A stretch of 64,000 nt of DNA from Paenibacillus sp. E222 (GCF_013401555.1 NZ_CP058552.1:5208001-5272000); one strand, 5' to 3'. Shown: positions 34,939 through 44,305, counted from the stretch's first letter. Numbers and translations are program-made. The notes: a model not told the origin generated them from the sequence alone.

Positions 34939-36369
34939 TTACAACACCAGAAATTGCGTTCCATACCCCTTCCCAGAAACCAAAGCTGCTTCCAGCTCCT
35001 CTTGATCTCCTTTGTCCAATAACACCACATTTTCGGGATACAGCTTACCTAACAAAGCCCACTGTACAAGTTCATTTCCGCCTGTTGGTATGACATGGAC
35101 TCCATTATCCGTATTTGTCACCAATCCGGAATACGACAGAATGTCTGCTACCTGATGAATACTGGTCGATGTTCGCTTCACAGCAGCATCCTTGGAATGG
35201 TTGTCCTTTTCAGGCCGATATGAAAATCGGTGTCCCCTGAAAAGCTGACCGAGATCCACACTAGATGATGCATGACCTTCTCTCTCCACACTGAAACGCA
35301 CGGTTGTTCGATCTGACTCTGTATTCGGAAGCAACCGGGCGATGGATGGAAGATCACTTTGATCTTCTGAAATGTCAAGGTGATCCTTGCTGCCAGGTAT
35401 ACCCGTTCTTGCTTCGTTACGTGGTGCTGCATAATAATCGTCATATTCATATTCGAATGAGATGGCAACTATATCTTGTGTCTCTTCAGTCTTAATGGTT
35501 TGTACCGGATGCCACTTGAGAAGATAACGTGTAGCCTCGCCAGCCGACTCTCCCAAGCCAGCTGGCAATATGGTCCCCAAAGGATATTGAAAGCCGTAAC
35601 CAGCAGAGGTCAAACCTGAGCTAAGCACACTCTGTGCATACTGGACAATCCCCTTGTGAGTTAATTCCTTCCCGAGCAATTGAGTTAAAAAGACTTTACG
35701 GGCAGGCTCCAGAAAACGTAATCCTTTGAATTGTGTGTGTTCCTTGACTTCAAACGGGACTTGTTCCCAATTGGCAAAGGGAAGTAATGCATCCCGCAGC
35801 AATACAAATTGGTGCAAGTATTCATTATATAACTGCATAACTCTTGGTCCCCCAGCAGGTCCCCAAACCTGAGCAATTGCTTCCGGTATTAGGGTATGAC
35901 CGTAGCAATGACTTCTAAATTCCAGTTCTCCAAGGGTTTCCGGTCCATATTGCGCCAGTGCCCTCTTTTCAGTATTAATCTCTCTTGCCCAGAGGACCAA
36001 TTGTTCACCAATGCGTGCCGCCTGTGCCGTAATTTCAACACCCGCTTTATCCTTCAAAGCTAAAGGTCCAAGCGGTAGTGATGAAAGATCACCGGAGATC
36101 GCCAAATTGGCTTGAAGGCTATCCAATAACACCGAAGGATCACCGCTTATCGGTTCACCCAGCTGAACCAGTATTGCCTCAAGCAGTTTATCCAGCTCTA
36201 TGACGACCTCTTTTGCTCTATATATGCCGTCAGGCAATTTCCAATCCAAAGCCCCATTCTCGCGTGATCTAATCGAGTCCTGTGAATATGCTCCAATGTG
36301 GGACTCAACATCTATTTCATTTCCCCATACGATCCGTTTATCTTTCAAGTGAAGCTGATATGCTGGCAT
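34939..36369 (-). CDS. Unrecognised 476-residue cytoplasmic protein
   Basis: No signal peptide, membrane helix or known catalytic motif was recognised. The start ATG 36369 (8 nt after AAGGGG) is preferred to the GTG at 36378. The sequence looks like a folded soluble protein: N-terminal region with WGNEIDVESHIGAYSQDS, a long helical middle (ALAQYGPETLGELEFRSHCYGHTL), a segment rich in acidic and aromatic residues (AISFEYEYDDYYAAPRNEA), and a C-terminus with HVIPTGGNELVQWALLGKLYPENVVLL. Possibly a phage-unrelated structural or binding protein; I cannot assign function. It stands alone. Confidence 0.65.
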   Translation of the reverse strand: MPAYQLHLKDKRIVWGNEIDVESHIGAYSQDSIRSRENGALDWKLPDGIYRAKEVVIELDKLLEAILVQLGEPISGDPSVLLDSLQANLAISGDLSSLPLGPLALKDKAGVEITAQAARIGEQLVLWAREINTEKRALAQYGPETLGELEFRSHCYGHTLIPEAIAQVWGPAGGPRVMQLYNEYLHQFVLLRDALLPFANWEQVPFEVKEHTQFKGLRFLEPARKVFLTQLLGKELTHKGIVQYAQSVLSSGLTSAGYGFQYPLGTILPAGLGESAGEATRYLLKWHPVQTIKTEETQDIVAISFEYEYDDYYAAPRNEARTGIPGSKDHLDISEDQSDLPSIARLLPNTESDRTTVRFSVEREGHASSSVDLGQLFRGHRFSYRPEKDNHSKDAAVKRTSTSIHQVADILSYSGLVTNTDNGVHVIPTGGNELVQWALLGKLYPENVVLLDKGDQEELEAALVSGKGYGTQFLVL

Positions 36370-36474
36370 GTTCCCCACCCCTTCAGTACGATTTTATATC
36401 GAACGACGATTCAACTTGCCCTTCGAATGTTAGATTATCAGGTGTCCTGATCGTTGAACAGTACGCACTTTTTT

Positions 36475-36507
36475 GTATGATCCGATAATTTTTGTATCGT
36501 AGGATAC
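36475..36507 (-). promoter_or_regulatory. Imperfect inverted repeat upstream of 476-residue gene
   Basis: GTATGATCCGATA (36475-36487) and TATCGTAGGATAC (36495-36507) form an imperfect inverted repeat about 105 nt before the start. It could be an operator of a MerR/TetR-like regulator; no such gene is adjacent. The remainder of this 345-nt gap holds only the terminator at 36602-36645. Confidence 0.35.
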
Positions 36508-36601
36508 TTTTTGATCCTGCAAAATAAAGGGTGGATTTGTACGACAAACAATGCATCACATTTCCGATCCTGTGCATTAGAATGAAATACAAGCATTTCA
36601 A

Positions 36602-36645
36602 AAAGAGATGCCCTAGCTAATCTACATTAGCCTGGGCATCTCTTT
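36602..36645. terminator. Long hairpin terminator
   Basis: A 12-bp outer stem AAAGAGATGCCC (36602-36613) / GGGCATCTCTTT (36634-36645) with an inner GCTAAT/ATTAGC stem. On the minus strand the hairpin is followed by TTTTTGAAATG. It lies 70-113 nt past the end of the SUMF1-like gene's frame, on the far side from that gene's stop. Confidence 0.6.
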
Positions 36646-36714
36646 AAGTTCAACGACCTACTTTGCAGCATATGAGGCCGTCCTAAAATATTTGGTTGCT
36701 TTACAACGTTTAGA

Positions 36715-37557
36715 CTATTCTCCGCGAACCACACGAAAACCCTGATCCGGACCAAAACCATTTGCATCGAATTTGCCTCGAAAAGCGATCTCGTTATTGT
36801 TGAGACCGCCGATCCAGCCCCCGCCCTTCACAACCCGAAATGAAGCGATTTGACTCTCAGCATCGCTGTACCAGTCCCAGCACCATTCTCTTACATTGCC
36901 AGACATATCGTAGATTCCAAGCTCGTTGGGCTTTTGGGTACCAATCGATTTGGTTTTGTTTTTGTTGCTCTCTATGGCAGGCCAGTTCCAGTCTCCAGTT
37001 AAGATTTTGTCCCCGGCGTTCTTCCAATACCATGCGACTTCATCGGCGTTGTTGCTGCCGCTGTATGTGTAATTCTTGCTCTCCTGACCTCCGCTTGCGG
37101 CATATTCCCATTCCGCTTCTGTAGGCAGTCGGTAACCGTTAGTTCCCTCATTAATGGTCACTGTCCATTTTATATTATCGTTCTCATTCTTATTATTCAG
37201 GTCTTGCGTATCCTTATCGATGTTGTAATACGGCTTTAAGCCCTCTTTTATACTTCTTTGATTGCAATACTCTATTGCGTCATACCAACTCACCATTTCT
37301 ACTGGTAATTGATCTCCTTTGAATCCAGAGGGGTTATTCCCCATGACATCTTCCCACTCTTTTTGAGTTACCTCATATTTCCCGATATAAAAGTTCTGAA
37401 AGGTCACACCTTTTCCAGCGTAAAATGACTTGCTGCTCTTAAACGTCCCGCCTTCCACGAATACAAGATTATCTTCTTTTTTAGGTTTATCCTGCTGCGA
37501 ACAAGCACTGATTACTACCGTTATTGCTATTAAAAAAAACATTAATAGCTTTCTCAT
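36715..37557 (-). CDS. SUMF1/FGE-like lipoprotein
   Basis: 280 residues: lipoprotein signal with lipobox VISAC, then a complete formylglycine-generating-enzyme-type fold (VFVEGGTFKSS, YIGKYEVTQKEWEDVMGNNPS, LPVEMVSWYDAIEYCNQRS, GYRLPTEAEWEYAASGG, MSGNVREWCWDW, RVVKGGGWIGG, GFRVVRGE). True FGE enzymes bind copper with two cysteines in the C-terminal part; the matching segment here (GGGWIGGLNNNEIAFRGKF) has none. So it is probably not a sulfatase activator but a surface-anchored member of the fold with a binding or other role. No sulfatase gene is nearby. Confidence 0.87.
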   Translation of the reverse strand: MRKLLMFFLIAITVVISACSQQDKPKKEDNLVFVEGGTFKSSKSFYAGKGVTFQNFYIGKYEVTQKEWEDVMGNNPSGFKGDQLPVEMVSWYDAIEYCNQRSIKEGLKPYYNIDKDTQDLNNKNENDNIKWTVTINEGTNGYRLPTEAEWEYAASGGQESKNYTYSGSNNADEVAWYWKNAGDKILTGDWNWPAIESNKNKTKSIGTQKPNELGIYDMSGNVREWCWDWYSDAESQIASFRVVKGGGWIGGLNNNEIAFRGKFDANGFGPDQGFRVVRGE

Positions 37558-37760
37558 TGAAAAATCTCCTTTAAGCTAATGGGAAAATAATAGGCTATGA
37601 TGCCTGTCATTCGCATCCGGCAACGTCGAAGACCGTTTATTTGACTGAAACGGCCTTCAACATATCCGGACTAATGGTAGAACTGAGGAAAAGGTGTTGA
37701 GCCTATCCCTAATGTATAAGAAACTGTTTCACTTTCATAAAATGGCCTAATTTGGATAAC

Positions 37761-38393
37761 TCACCACACCGTTACATTGGCACTTCCGCTACTTTGATAT
37801 CCTTCTGTCGCCAATACTTGATAGGACCAGCTGCTACCCAGATTCATTCCTTTGCTTTTCCAGGCGTTCACATGGTTGCTGAATGTAATCGCAGAGTTGA
37901 CCCCAGTCGCTCTCTTCGACTGCCTTACACTCCAGTACTGGGCAAAGGTTTGTGTGCCATCAATAGAAGGTGCGTTGTATCGCATCGTTGTATAAATATC
38001 ATACGTGCCACCATCACTGTTTACTGTACCTTTGTAAGTTCCGGTTGGTCGATACGTTCCCCAACTATCTACAACGTAATATTCAATGAGTGCATTTCTT
38101 GTCCACCCGTAGAGTGTCAAATACCCATTGCCGGATGGTGCAAAGACACCTGCATTATAGTTAACTGTCCGGTTTGGAGATCCCACATTCCAGCCTTTAC
38201 CAACTACAAAGTTCCCTGTATTTTGCCATGTTACACTGTAATTACCGCCTGATCCATTAACAGCATTAACTGTTCCGCCGCCATCGGTCCAATTTTGCCA
38301 ATAATCTGTCGCACTTGAGGTTGCCGCAAAGACCCCAAAACTCATGGAAGCTGCCAACACGACCGTCAACATTTTTTTGCCAAATTTAAACAT
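37761..38393 (-). CDS. xynA: Secreted GH11 endo-1,4-beta-xylanase
   Basis: A 210-residue enzyme: signal peptide (about 1-28, ending SSA), then a single GH11 beta-jelly-roll starting [19 protein letters not shown]. Catalytic glutamates are E104 in [11 protein letters not shown] and E197 in [11 protein letters not shown]. Length and sequence closely follow the small Bacillus XynA xylanases, so I am confident of the function: cutting the xylan backbone outside the cell. No binding module. A perfect cre box lies about 120 nt upstream, so glucose repression through CcpA is expected. It stands alone. Confidence 0.97.
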   Translation of the reverse strand: MFKFGKKMLTVVLAASMSFGVFAATSSATDYWQNWTDGGGTVNAVNGSGGNYSVTWQNTGNFVVGKGWNVGSPNRTVNYNAGVFAPSGNGYLTLYGWTRNALIEYYVVDSWGTYRPTGTYKGTVNSDGGTYDIYTTMRYNAPSIDGTQTFAQYWSVRQSKRATGVNSAITFSNHVNAWKSKGMNLGSSWSYQVLATEGYQSSGSANVTVW

Positions 38394-38514
38394 ATTATAC
38401 CTCCCAATATGATTGTATTTGTCCTATCTACTACTTTCGTCTCATTCTCGGTTGAAGTTCTCTTAACAATTGACACTTTTTTCCTTTAACCTCCTTTCTG
38501 ACTAAATTATAGAA

Positions 38515-38528
38515 TGATAGCGGTTACA
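38515..38528 (-). promoter_or_regulatory. cre box (CcpA site) upstream of xynA
   Basis: On the minus strand TGTAACCGCTATCA fits the cre consensus TGWNANCGNTNWCA at every position. It is 122-135 nt before the xylanase start, so it may overlap the promoter of a long leader. Confidence 0.7.
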
Positions 38529-38631
38529 TAAAAACCTGATAAACTATAGATTAATCTCTAATAAGTTTAGATTTATGTCTGCTTTCCTTCTAAAAATCGA
38601 CTTGTACCTACAAGAAAACAAATATGTAAAA

Positions 38632-38651
38632 AGCCGCCCAGAAGGGCGGCT
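38632..38651 (-). terminator. Terminator of DUF3298-like gene
   Basis: AGCCGCCC (38632-38639) pairs with GGGCGGCT (38644-38651), AGAA loop; on the minus strand TTTTTACAT follows. It is 27 nt past the stop. Confidence 0.8.
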
Positions 38652-38677
38652 GAGAAAATAAATGCTATGCTTGGAAA

Positions 38678-39595
38678 TTATATAATCCTCTCAACTTCTA
38701 CTGCGTCATCTGTACCCTCAACCCACATATAATAGCGTGTTTTATCTTTATATATGCGTACTTTCGGATACAACGAATAGGATTGCAGGCTAAAAAAATT
38801 CGGCTCAACTTGCTTCCATACTTCACCATTTAAGAGTTGATAACTATTCCTTATACTGTATCCATTAAAATATTCGATCTCAGTATCAACATAATCAGTC
38901 ACATTGTTTTGGAGATAATCTAAATAAGTGCTAAGAGGCTCCAATCTATTTATTTCTTCATTTAGCTGTGAGAATGGAACCTTTATATCTATGAATCCCT
39001 CTGACAATTCTGCAACTTGAGAGGGATAAAATCGAACAATTATACCATTGTCGTAGTAATAAAATGGTGTGGAAGAGTTTATTGGAATATCATATATACT
39101 CTTTTCATAAATTGTAATTCCCTTATTATACTTGAGCTGAAGGTTATGAGATAAAATAGACATAAGATTGGCCTTTTTTTGATCAGAATCTACTACATCG
39201 TATAATGTAATTTGGTCACCTGTTGCAAGATCAAAATTATAAATAATGGATACATATGTTCCTATATTATCATCGCTGTAATTAAGTCCATCTGTGTAAG
39301 CTACAGATAATATTTTATTATTATTGTACGTTGTTTTCACGCTCGTTTTGTACCAAGCTACACTATTATTCTGTTGGAGTGCCTTATTGCCATTAGCTAC
39401 TTCTACTGTATGTTCCTTTAAAGTATCATTTATTTTTTTTATAACTATTGCATTTCCACCACTAATTTGAACATACGGTTGACCTTTATAGGTATGTACA
39501 GCGGTTTTAACTGTTGTTGAAGCTTCCGTTGAATTTGATGAGAATAATACGTAACTCGTTAAGAATAATAGTGTTGCCAAGATTAATTTCTTCAA
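38678..39595 (-). CDS. Secreted DUF3298/RsiV-like domain protein
   Basis: 305 residues with a signal peptide (about 1-25). The mature protein alternates short strands and helices: NAIVIKKINDTLKEH, then a central region with ILSVAYTDGLNYSDDNIGTY and IIYNFDLATGDQITLYDVV, and IIVRFYPSQVAELSEGFIDIKVPFSQL. The 'NFDLATGDQITLYDV...F' and 'FYPSQVA....G..DIKVPFSQL' segments are typical of DUF3298 (also in RsiV, the lysozyme-sensing anti-sigma factor), but no membrane anchor or sigma-binding part is present. Function unknown; may bind an extracellular ligand. Base composition is notably AT-rich compared with neighbours, hinting at acquisition. Confidence 0.75.
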   Translation of the reverse strand: MKKLILATLLFLTSYVLFSSNSTEASTTVKTAVHTYKGQPYVQISGGNAIVIKKINDTLKEHTVEVANGNKALQQNNSVAWYKTSVKTTYNNNKILSVAYTDGLNYSDDNIGTYVSIIYNFDLATGDQITLYDVVDSDQKKANLMSILSHNLQLKYNKGITIYEKSIYDIPINSSTPFYYYDNGIIVRFYPSQVAELSEGFIDIKVPFSQLNEEINRLEPLSTYLDYLQNNVTDYVDTEIEYFNGYSIRNSYQLLNGEVWKQVEPNFFSLQSYSLYPKVRIYKDKTRYYMWVEGTDDAVEVERII

Positions 39596-39911
39596 TATGA
39601 CCTTGCACCTCCAACATTTCTATACCATCTGTGTATTTACTCAATAATAAAAGTTTACCATTTTGAATTCAGTTTTTTGCTCAAATTATTGTAGCTGTGT
39701 AAGCTAAATGATCTCCCCTCCTTTTTTTTATTTTACCATTAATTTTATTTTTGAAGGAACTGTCTATATCTCAAAATGTCATCTTAACACTTTTTTTTAA
39801 GAAGTTATATCCTCCCCTTCCCTTTTTTCTATCCCATATCTTTTTAGGAACTTGATTCGTTTACAAAGAGATACTTTACTTATCAATTTCTTTCTACGGA
39901 GGACGAATATT
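39596..39911. other. AT-rich gene-free stretch
   Basis: 316 nt between divergent genes, very rich in poly-T/A tracts (for example 39723-39735 and 39787-39797). It must contain the promoter of the DUF3298-like gene and that of the MBL hydrolase, but no unambiguous elements were recognised. Confidence 0.5.
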
Positions 39912-40574
39912 ATGGAAATTTCAAAGGGAGTCGAAATGCTCCATCTGGACTATCACGGGAATGTGATCCACCCTATTCTTTTAAAGGATCATGAAATGAC
40001 TATTCTAATAGACACTGGTTTTCCAGGTCAATTTGAGGATTTACGTGTGGCAATGGAGAAGGCTGGTGTCTCTCTAGACAAATTAAATGCGGTGATTTTG
40101 ACCCATCAGGATGTGGATCATATAGGGAATCTTCCGGAGATTTTGCAGACACGTGGCAACGCTATTAAAGTATATGCACACGAACTGGATAAGCCGTACA
40201 TCCAAGGGGAACTGCCTCTGATCAAAGATAGTCACCTGAACAATCCCCCCAAGGGCACAGTGAACATTACTTTAATAGATGGTCAGGAACTGCCGTTTTG
40301 CGGCGGGATTCGCGTTATTCACACGCCTGGGCACACACCCGGTCATATCAGTCTTTATTTGAAGGAAAGTAAAACGCTCATTGCTGGGGACTCCATATAC
40401 AGTGCAGACGGTATGCTTGGGGGAATTCACGCTCCGACTACACCGGATATGAATGCAGCAAAGCTCTCGTTGAAAAAGTATGCAGATTTCGACATTACAT
40501 CTGTCATTTGTTACCACGGGGGATTAAGTAATGTAAATGTGAAAGATCAGATCGCAGCACTCATCCAAGATTAA
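39912..40574 (+). CDS. MBL-fold metallohydrolase
   Basis: A 220-residue metallo-beta-lactamase-fold hydrolase. Zinc motif THQDVDHIG (HxxxDH form, with Gln replacing the usual first-motif His), HTPGHTPGHISLYL, IAGDSIYS and a C-terminal CYHGG. Start ATG 39912 is preceded by GGAGG at 9 nt. The closest types are YflN/glyoxalase-II-like or lactonase-like hydrolases; substrate unknown. It stands alone with its own terminator. Confidence 0.88.
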   Translation: MEISKGVEMLHLDYHGNVIHPILLKDHEMTILIDTGFPGQFEDLRVAMEKAGVSLDKLNAVILTHQDVDHIGNLPEILQTRGNAIKVYAHELDKPYIQGELPLIKDSHLNNPPKGTVNITLIDGQELPFCGGIRVIHTPGHTPGHISLYLKESKTLIAGDSIYSADGMLGGIHAPTTPDMNAAKLSLKKYADFDITSVICYHGGLSNVNVKDQIAALIQD

Positions 40575-40660
40575 AATTTCAATATACACTTTTGGAGAGT
40601 GAGAGTATAAATCAGTTATTTTAATATCGGACTGCTCATTTTGCTGTCAGTATAAATCTA

Positions 40661-40706
40661 AAGACGATTCTTCAGGTGCTCGCCCACCCGTGGAACGTCT
40701 TTTTTC
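40661..40706 (+). terminator. Terminator after MBL hydrolase
   Basis: AAGACGATTC (40661-40670) pairs with GGAACGTCTT (40692-40701), one bulge/mismatch, followed by TTTTT. Confidence 0.65.
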
Positions 40707-40829
40707 GTTGAAGAGAATAGGTAACTCTTTGGGCATTTTTGTTGCAAACTTTTAAATGTTCGTATACAATGAAACAAATTAGTAGTTCTATAAATATAGA
40801 ACAAGAAAGACGAGGGGAAAATTCGAGCT

Positions 40830-41735
40830 ATGAACTACAAAGTGGAAGTTGATTTCGCGCCCATTTATGAATGTGTAAGCAGCCTGACGGTTTTCATGAG
40901 CAAACAGAATCACAATGCTCTGGATGCTGGAAAACTATGGGTCAGAGAAGTACAAGATCGGTTCGCACCTACCAAACTGCAACAAATGCGGGAGACGATG
41001 AAACTTGTAGGCGATTTTAGCCTTGCACCTTATATTTGGAGTTGTCCTGGAGAACGGTCAGTTAGTGGTTTTTTGGATTGGCTTGAAGACCTAACCACAG
41101 GCCAGCTATATGACATCGCTGCTAACGTGAAGTTGTCCGTTCCCTCCAATCTCCCGGAACTGCGCAGTCGGACATCCGAAGCGCTACGTGAATGGGATGC
41201 CCACTATTTCAGTCAAATCGATTCGGCGATTATCGAAGGCCTTGCCTTAGAAGCTGAAACCAGACGGTCCAGTCTAAACGGAACCAATGATCTTGAGGTC
41301 TATGAGGAGGCAACGGAAGGTATGCGTCTATACCCTACCCCTCTGCTCAAACAAGTGATTCTAATCCCTCAATATCATGCTCGTCCCTTTGTCACCTCAG
41401 CCATCTTTGATGAAGTGATTTTCACCAGTTACTCTGCCGATATTCTCCCACCAGCAACGGGCCGGCCTGAACATCGGTTGTTACGTCTAACACGAGCATT
41501 GTCCGATGAGACCAGATTATATATCCTCCGCCTGTTGGCTGGAAAGCAGTTAACATTCACTGAGATCGTAAGTGAGGTTAAACTTTCTAAGAGCACAGTA
41601 CACTACCACCTGATTTCATTGAGGGCAGCGGGGCTTGTCATCGTGCATTATAACCAGAAAACGACCTCTTACAGCTTGCGTCTTGAAGCACTCAACAAGC
41701 TTTCGGAACAGATCTCAGCTTATATTGAAGAATGA
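40830..41735 (+). CDS. ArsR-family regulator with N-terminal extension
   Basis: 301 residues. The first 200 form a helical domain (VDFAPIYECVSSLTVF, LDWLEDLTTGQLYDIA) of the kind annotated DUF5937 in large ArsR proteins; the C-terminal 85 residues are a winged helix (LLRLTRALSDETRLYILRLL, TFTEIVSEVKLSKSTVHYHLISLRAAGLV). No arsenic-type metal cysteine pair. It precedes an MFS transporter by 39 nt and likely controls it; an AT-rich promoter with TTGCAA lies near 40741. Confidence 0.85.
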   Translation: MNYKVEVDFAPIYECVSSLTVFMSKQNHNALDAGKLWVREVQDRFAPTKLQQMRETMKLVGDFSLAPYIWSCPGERSVSGFLDWLEDLTTGQLYDIAANVKLSVPSNLPELRSRTSEALREWDAHYFSQIDSAIIEGLALEAETRRSSLNGTNDLEVYEEATEGMRLYPTPLLKQVILIPQYHARPFVTSAIFDEVIFTSYSADILPPATGRPEHRLLRLTRALSDETRLYILRLLAGKQLTFTEIVSEVKLSKSTVHYHLISLRAAGLVIVHYNQKTTSYSLRLEALNKLSEQISAYIEE

Positions 41736-41774
41736 TGATAATGCCCTTTAACCTACACACACGGAGGAACACTC

Positions 41775-43037
41775 ATGCATAAGCGCAGTTATTATGGTTT
41801 ACTAGCTACTGTCACTCTGAGTTCATTTGGTGACGTTTTTGGTCTTCTGGCTATGGAATGGCTTGTTTATGAAATAACCGCATCTAAGATGGCCATGGGT
41901 GCGATGGCACTAAGTTTTAGCATTCCAGAAGTGGTCATTCGATTGCTTGGCTCGCCGTTATCCGATCGGTTACACCGAGGGCGGTTCATGGCAGTGCTTG
42001 CTTCTGTTAGGTTGCTTGCTCTCTTATTACCTCTGACTTTGGGACTCGTAGGCCACTTGCAATTATGGCATCTTTTTCTGGCCGCAGGACTAAGCGGAGC
42101 ATGTTCTGCCCTATTCATGCCCACCGCAATGGCCATTGTTCCCGGAGTATCAGATGAACGCAAACTGGTGCGTGCATTCGCGGTGATCGACGGTTGCCGT
42201 AATGCAGCTGCATTGTTGGGCCCAGCCTTAGCCGGAGCACTTACTGCCATAGCTGGGGCATTGCCAACGCTGGGCATTAACGCCGTTTGTTACACCGCCG
42301 CCATTGTCACGTTGCTCTATCTGCCCACAATGCAGAAGCCAGTAGCAGCCAAGTCCTCCTTTTCAATTAAGGCTTATCTCAGAGATATCCATGAAGGCTT
42401 CTCCTTTTATCGTAGCTTCCCGGCCATGCTTTCGATTATGGGAATGGTTTCGATCAGCAACATGTCTTCTGTAGCGATCTGGACGATGATGATTCCTTTT
42501 GTTCGCGAAGTGTTAGATCGGGATGCCGCTGCTATGGGTACACTCACCACGGCTTCAGCATGTGGCACATTAATAGGACTTTTGGTCATCTCGTGGTTGG
42601 GCGAAATCAAAAGACGACGGACAGTCATGCTGTGCAGCCTAGCCGCCATTGGGCTTTTTAACGCCTTACTGGGCGTATTCCCAAGTTACCCGTTTGCGCT
42701 CGTTGCTTTATGTGCTGCTGGTGCAGCAGGACCTTTCTTTAGTTCTCTCAGTTCCTCATTGCATGGCACGCTTGTCCCTGGACCTCTGCAAGGCCGAGTC
42801 AACTCAATACGGTTTCTCATTGGTGGTGGACTACAGCCTGTAGGTGCTTTTGCAGGTGCAGCGGTTGCAGAACTCTATGGTCTGCCTTTCTTATTCTTGT
42901 CTTTGGGCCTGCTCCCATTGCTTTGCTCAGCCGCCGCAGCTTTCCTTCCAAACCTGAAGAATTTAGATGGTGATTTATCTGATTTACGGAATAGAACACA
43001 ATTCAATTCGTATAACAAGGAAATTAAAACATTATAA
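41775..43037 (+). CDS. MFS transporter
   Basis: A 420-residue protein with about 12 hydrophobic segments. The loop 2-3 motif reads GSPLSDRLHRGRFMAVLA, and the half-way loop and second half show GTLTTASACGTLIGLLVISW. It resembles the MdfA/MefA-like efflux group of the MFS_3 type. With the preceding ArsR-type regulator it forms a two-gene unit probably exporting a toxic compound; substrate unknown. An AGGAGG-like site (GGAGGAACACTC) precedes ATG 41775. Confidence 0.88.
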   Translation: MHKRSYYGLLATVTLSSFGDVFGLLAMEWLVYEITASKMAMGAMALSFSIPEVVIRLLGSPLSDRLHRGRFMAVLASVRLLALLLPLTLGLVGHLQLWHLFLAAGLSGACSALFMPTAMAIVPGVSDERKLVRAFAVIDGCRNAAALLGPALAGALTAIAGALPTLGINAVCYTAAIVTLLYLPTMQKPVAAKSSFSIKAYLRDIHEGFSFYRSFPAMLSIMGMVSISNMSSVAIWTMMIPFVREVLDRDAAAMGTLTTASACGTLIGLLVISWLGEIKRRRTVMLCSLAAIGLFNALLGVFPSYPFALVALCAAGAAGPFFSSLSSSLHGTLVPGPLQGRVNSIRFLIGGGLQPVGAFAGAAVAELYGLPFLFLSLGLLPLLCSAAAAFLPNLKNLDGDLSDLRNRTQFNSYNKEIKTL

Positions 43038-43138
43038 GAATATCATTTATATAAAATAGATGAATCTCTCGATTAGTCGTGTGAATCCGTTCTAGCTAAC
43101 TTGTAAATTACAAATCGGATACACACCCCATAAAAAAA

Positions 43139-43170
43139 GAACGACAATCCCGATCAAGGCATTGTCGTTC
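43139..43170 (-). terminator. Terminator of nitroreductase operon
   Basis: GAACGACAAT (43139-43148) pairs with ATTGTCGTTC (43161-43170); on the minus strand it is followed by TTTTTTTATGG. It also faces the end of the MFS gene and may work in both directions. Confidence 0.85.
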
Positions 43171-43207
43171 CTCATTCATTTGATTTCTCTTCCCTACATC
43201 TTGCACG

Positions 43208-43693
43208 CTACAACAGTTCGAACTGAAGCTGAGGTTCAGTTATCTCAGCTTTCCCTTCGGGCTGTTCAGTGCCATATCCCAATTCCAGAACCGCAGCAAT
43301 CCGCTCATTGCCCAGCACGCCGAACGTTTCAGCACGACTCCGGTCGTACATCCAGTCATGCAACGTACTGCGCACACCCAGGCCCTGTTCATGGGCAAGC
43401 AAACGGAAATTTTGGATCAGACAGCAGACGGCTGCAAAGTCCTCTTCCCGCTTATGATGATCCGCCTCTTCCTTCACCAGGACAAGAAGATAGGCTGGAG
43501 CGTACTCCTGCAATCCCTGCATGAGTTTCCCATTACGGTTATCGGCAAAAATAAATCGCCACGGCTCACGGAGTCCATCATTTGGCGCCCAGACGGCGTG
43601 ATTGAGCAATTCGAGAATTAGCTCCTGGGACACCGGTCGATCCAAAAAGTCTTCTGGACTGTGTATGCTTCCTAGCAGATCGGTCAATTCCAT
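43208..43693 (-). CDS. Nitroreductase-family protein (second)
   Basis: 161 residues from ATG 43693 (AAGGGGAGG 7 nt upstream). Flavin reductase fold: ELLNHAVWAPNDGLREPWRFIF, and LAHEQGLGVRSTLHDWMYD, then AAVLELGYG. Short for the family (usually about 180-200), lacking the N-terminal arginine-rich FMN motif. It lies 16 nt after a second nitroreductase and a MarR gene in one operon; likely reduces nitro or quinone compounds with FMN. Confidence 0.85.
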   Translation of the reverse strand: MELTDLLGSIHSPEDFLDRPVSQELILELLNHAVWAPNDGLREPWRFIFADNRNGKLMQGLQEYAPAYLLVLVKEEADHHKREEDFAAVCCLIQNFRLLAHEQGLGVRSTLHDWMYDRSRAETFGVLGNERIAAVLELGYGTEQPEGKAEITEPQLQFELL

Positions 43694-43709
43694 TTTTAAT
43701 CCTCCCCTT

Positions 43710-44294
43710 CTATGTAGTCTGACCCTGCAATACAGTCCACTTCTGCTCAGCTGGTGTTCTTTTTCGGCTTCTTGGCGCTTTGTCGTAATATCCCATATGA
43801 AGAATGCCAACAAATCTTTCATCCTCACGCAGTCCAATTCCTCTGAAAAAGCCTTCATTCTGAATCATGGACTCTGTATCCCACAGCATTCCTAACCCTT
43901 GTTCCCAGCCCAACAGTTGGAAGCTCTGCATCATCCCGCATGCAGCCGCATAATTGCGGTCATTGGTCAGACGATCCGGTCCTACAGTCGACATAACAAT
44001 GACGTGAGCAGGAATATCTGTAAACCTCTTTTTAAACACATCCAGCAGTTTTCCCGGAATCAACTTGCCGAGCTTGCTCTGCGACATCTCTTCCAGCATG
44101 CAGTCCACCAACCGTTTGCGTGCTTCGGGAGTACCGGCATAAACAACACGCCATGACCCAGCTTCAACAGATGGTTGAAGTCGTGTGGCCTTGTGCAGCA
44201 ATTCAACAACCAACTCCTGCTCCACCGGTGCAGAATTGCATTTACGAATACTTCTTCGTTCCCTGATCAATGCTGCCAGACTCAAGTGTTTCAC
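43710..44294 (-). CDS. Nitroreductase-family protein (first)
   Basis: 194 residues. The opening ALIRERRSIRKCNSAPVEQELVVELLHKATRLQPS is the FMN phosphate-binding R-R-S-R region of nitroreductases; GWEQGLGMLWDTESM and FVGILHMGYYDKAPR complete the fold. It is 11 nt downstream of a MarR regulator and upstream of a shorter paralogue. Probably an inducible detoxifying reductase; substrate unknown. Confidence 0.88.
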   Translation of the reverse strand: MKHLSLAALIRERRSIRKCNSAPVEQELVVELLHKATRLQPSVEAGSWRVVYAGTPEARKRLVDCMLEEMSQSKLGKLIPGKLLDVFKKRFTDIPAHVIVMSTVGPDRLTNDRNYAAACGMMQSFQLLGWEQGLGMLWDTESMIQNEGFFRGIGLREDERFVGILHMGYYDKAPRSRKRTPAEQKWTVLQGQTT

Positions 44295-44305
44295 TCTCCT
44301 TCAGT

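Noticed and set aside
36715..37557. Calling the lipoprotein a formylglycine-generating enzyme
   Set aside because: The two copper-binding cysteines are absent and no sulfatase is nearby.
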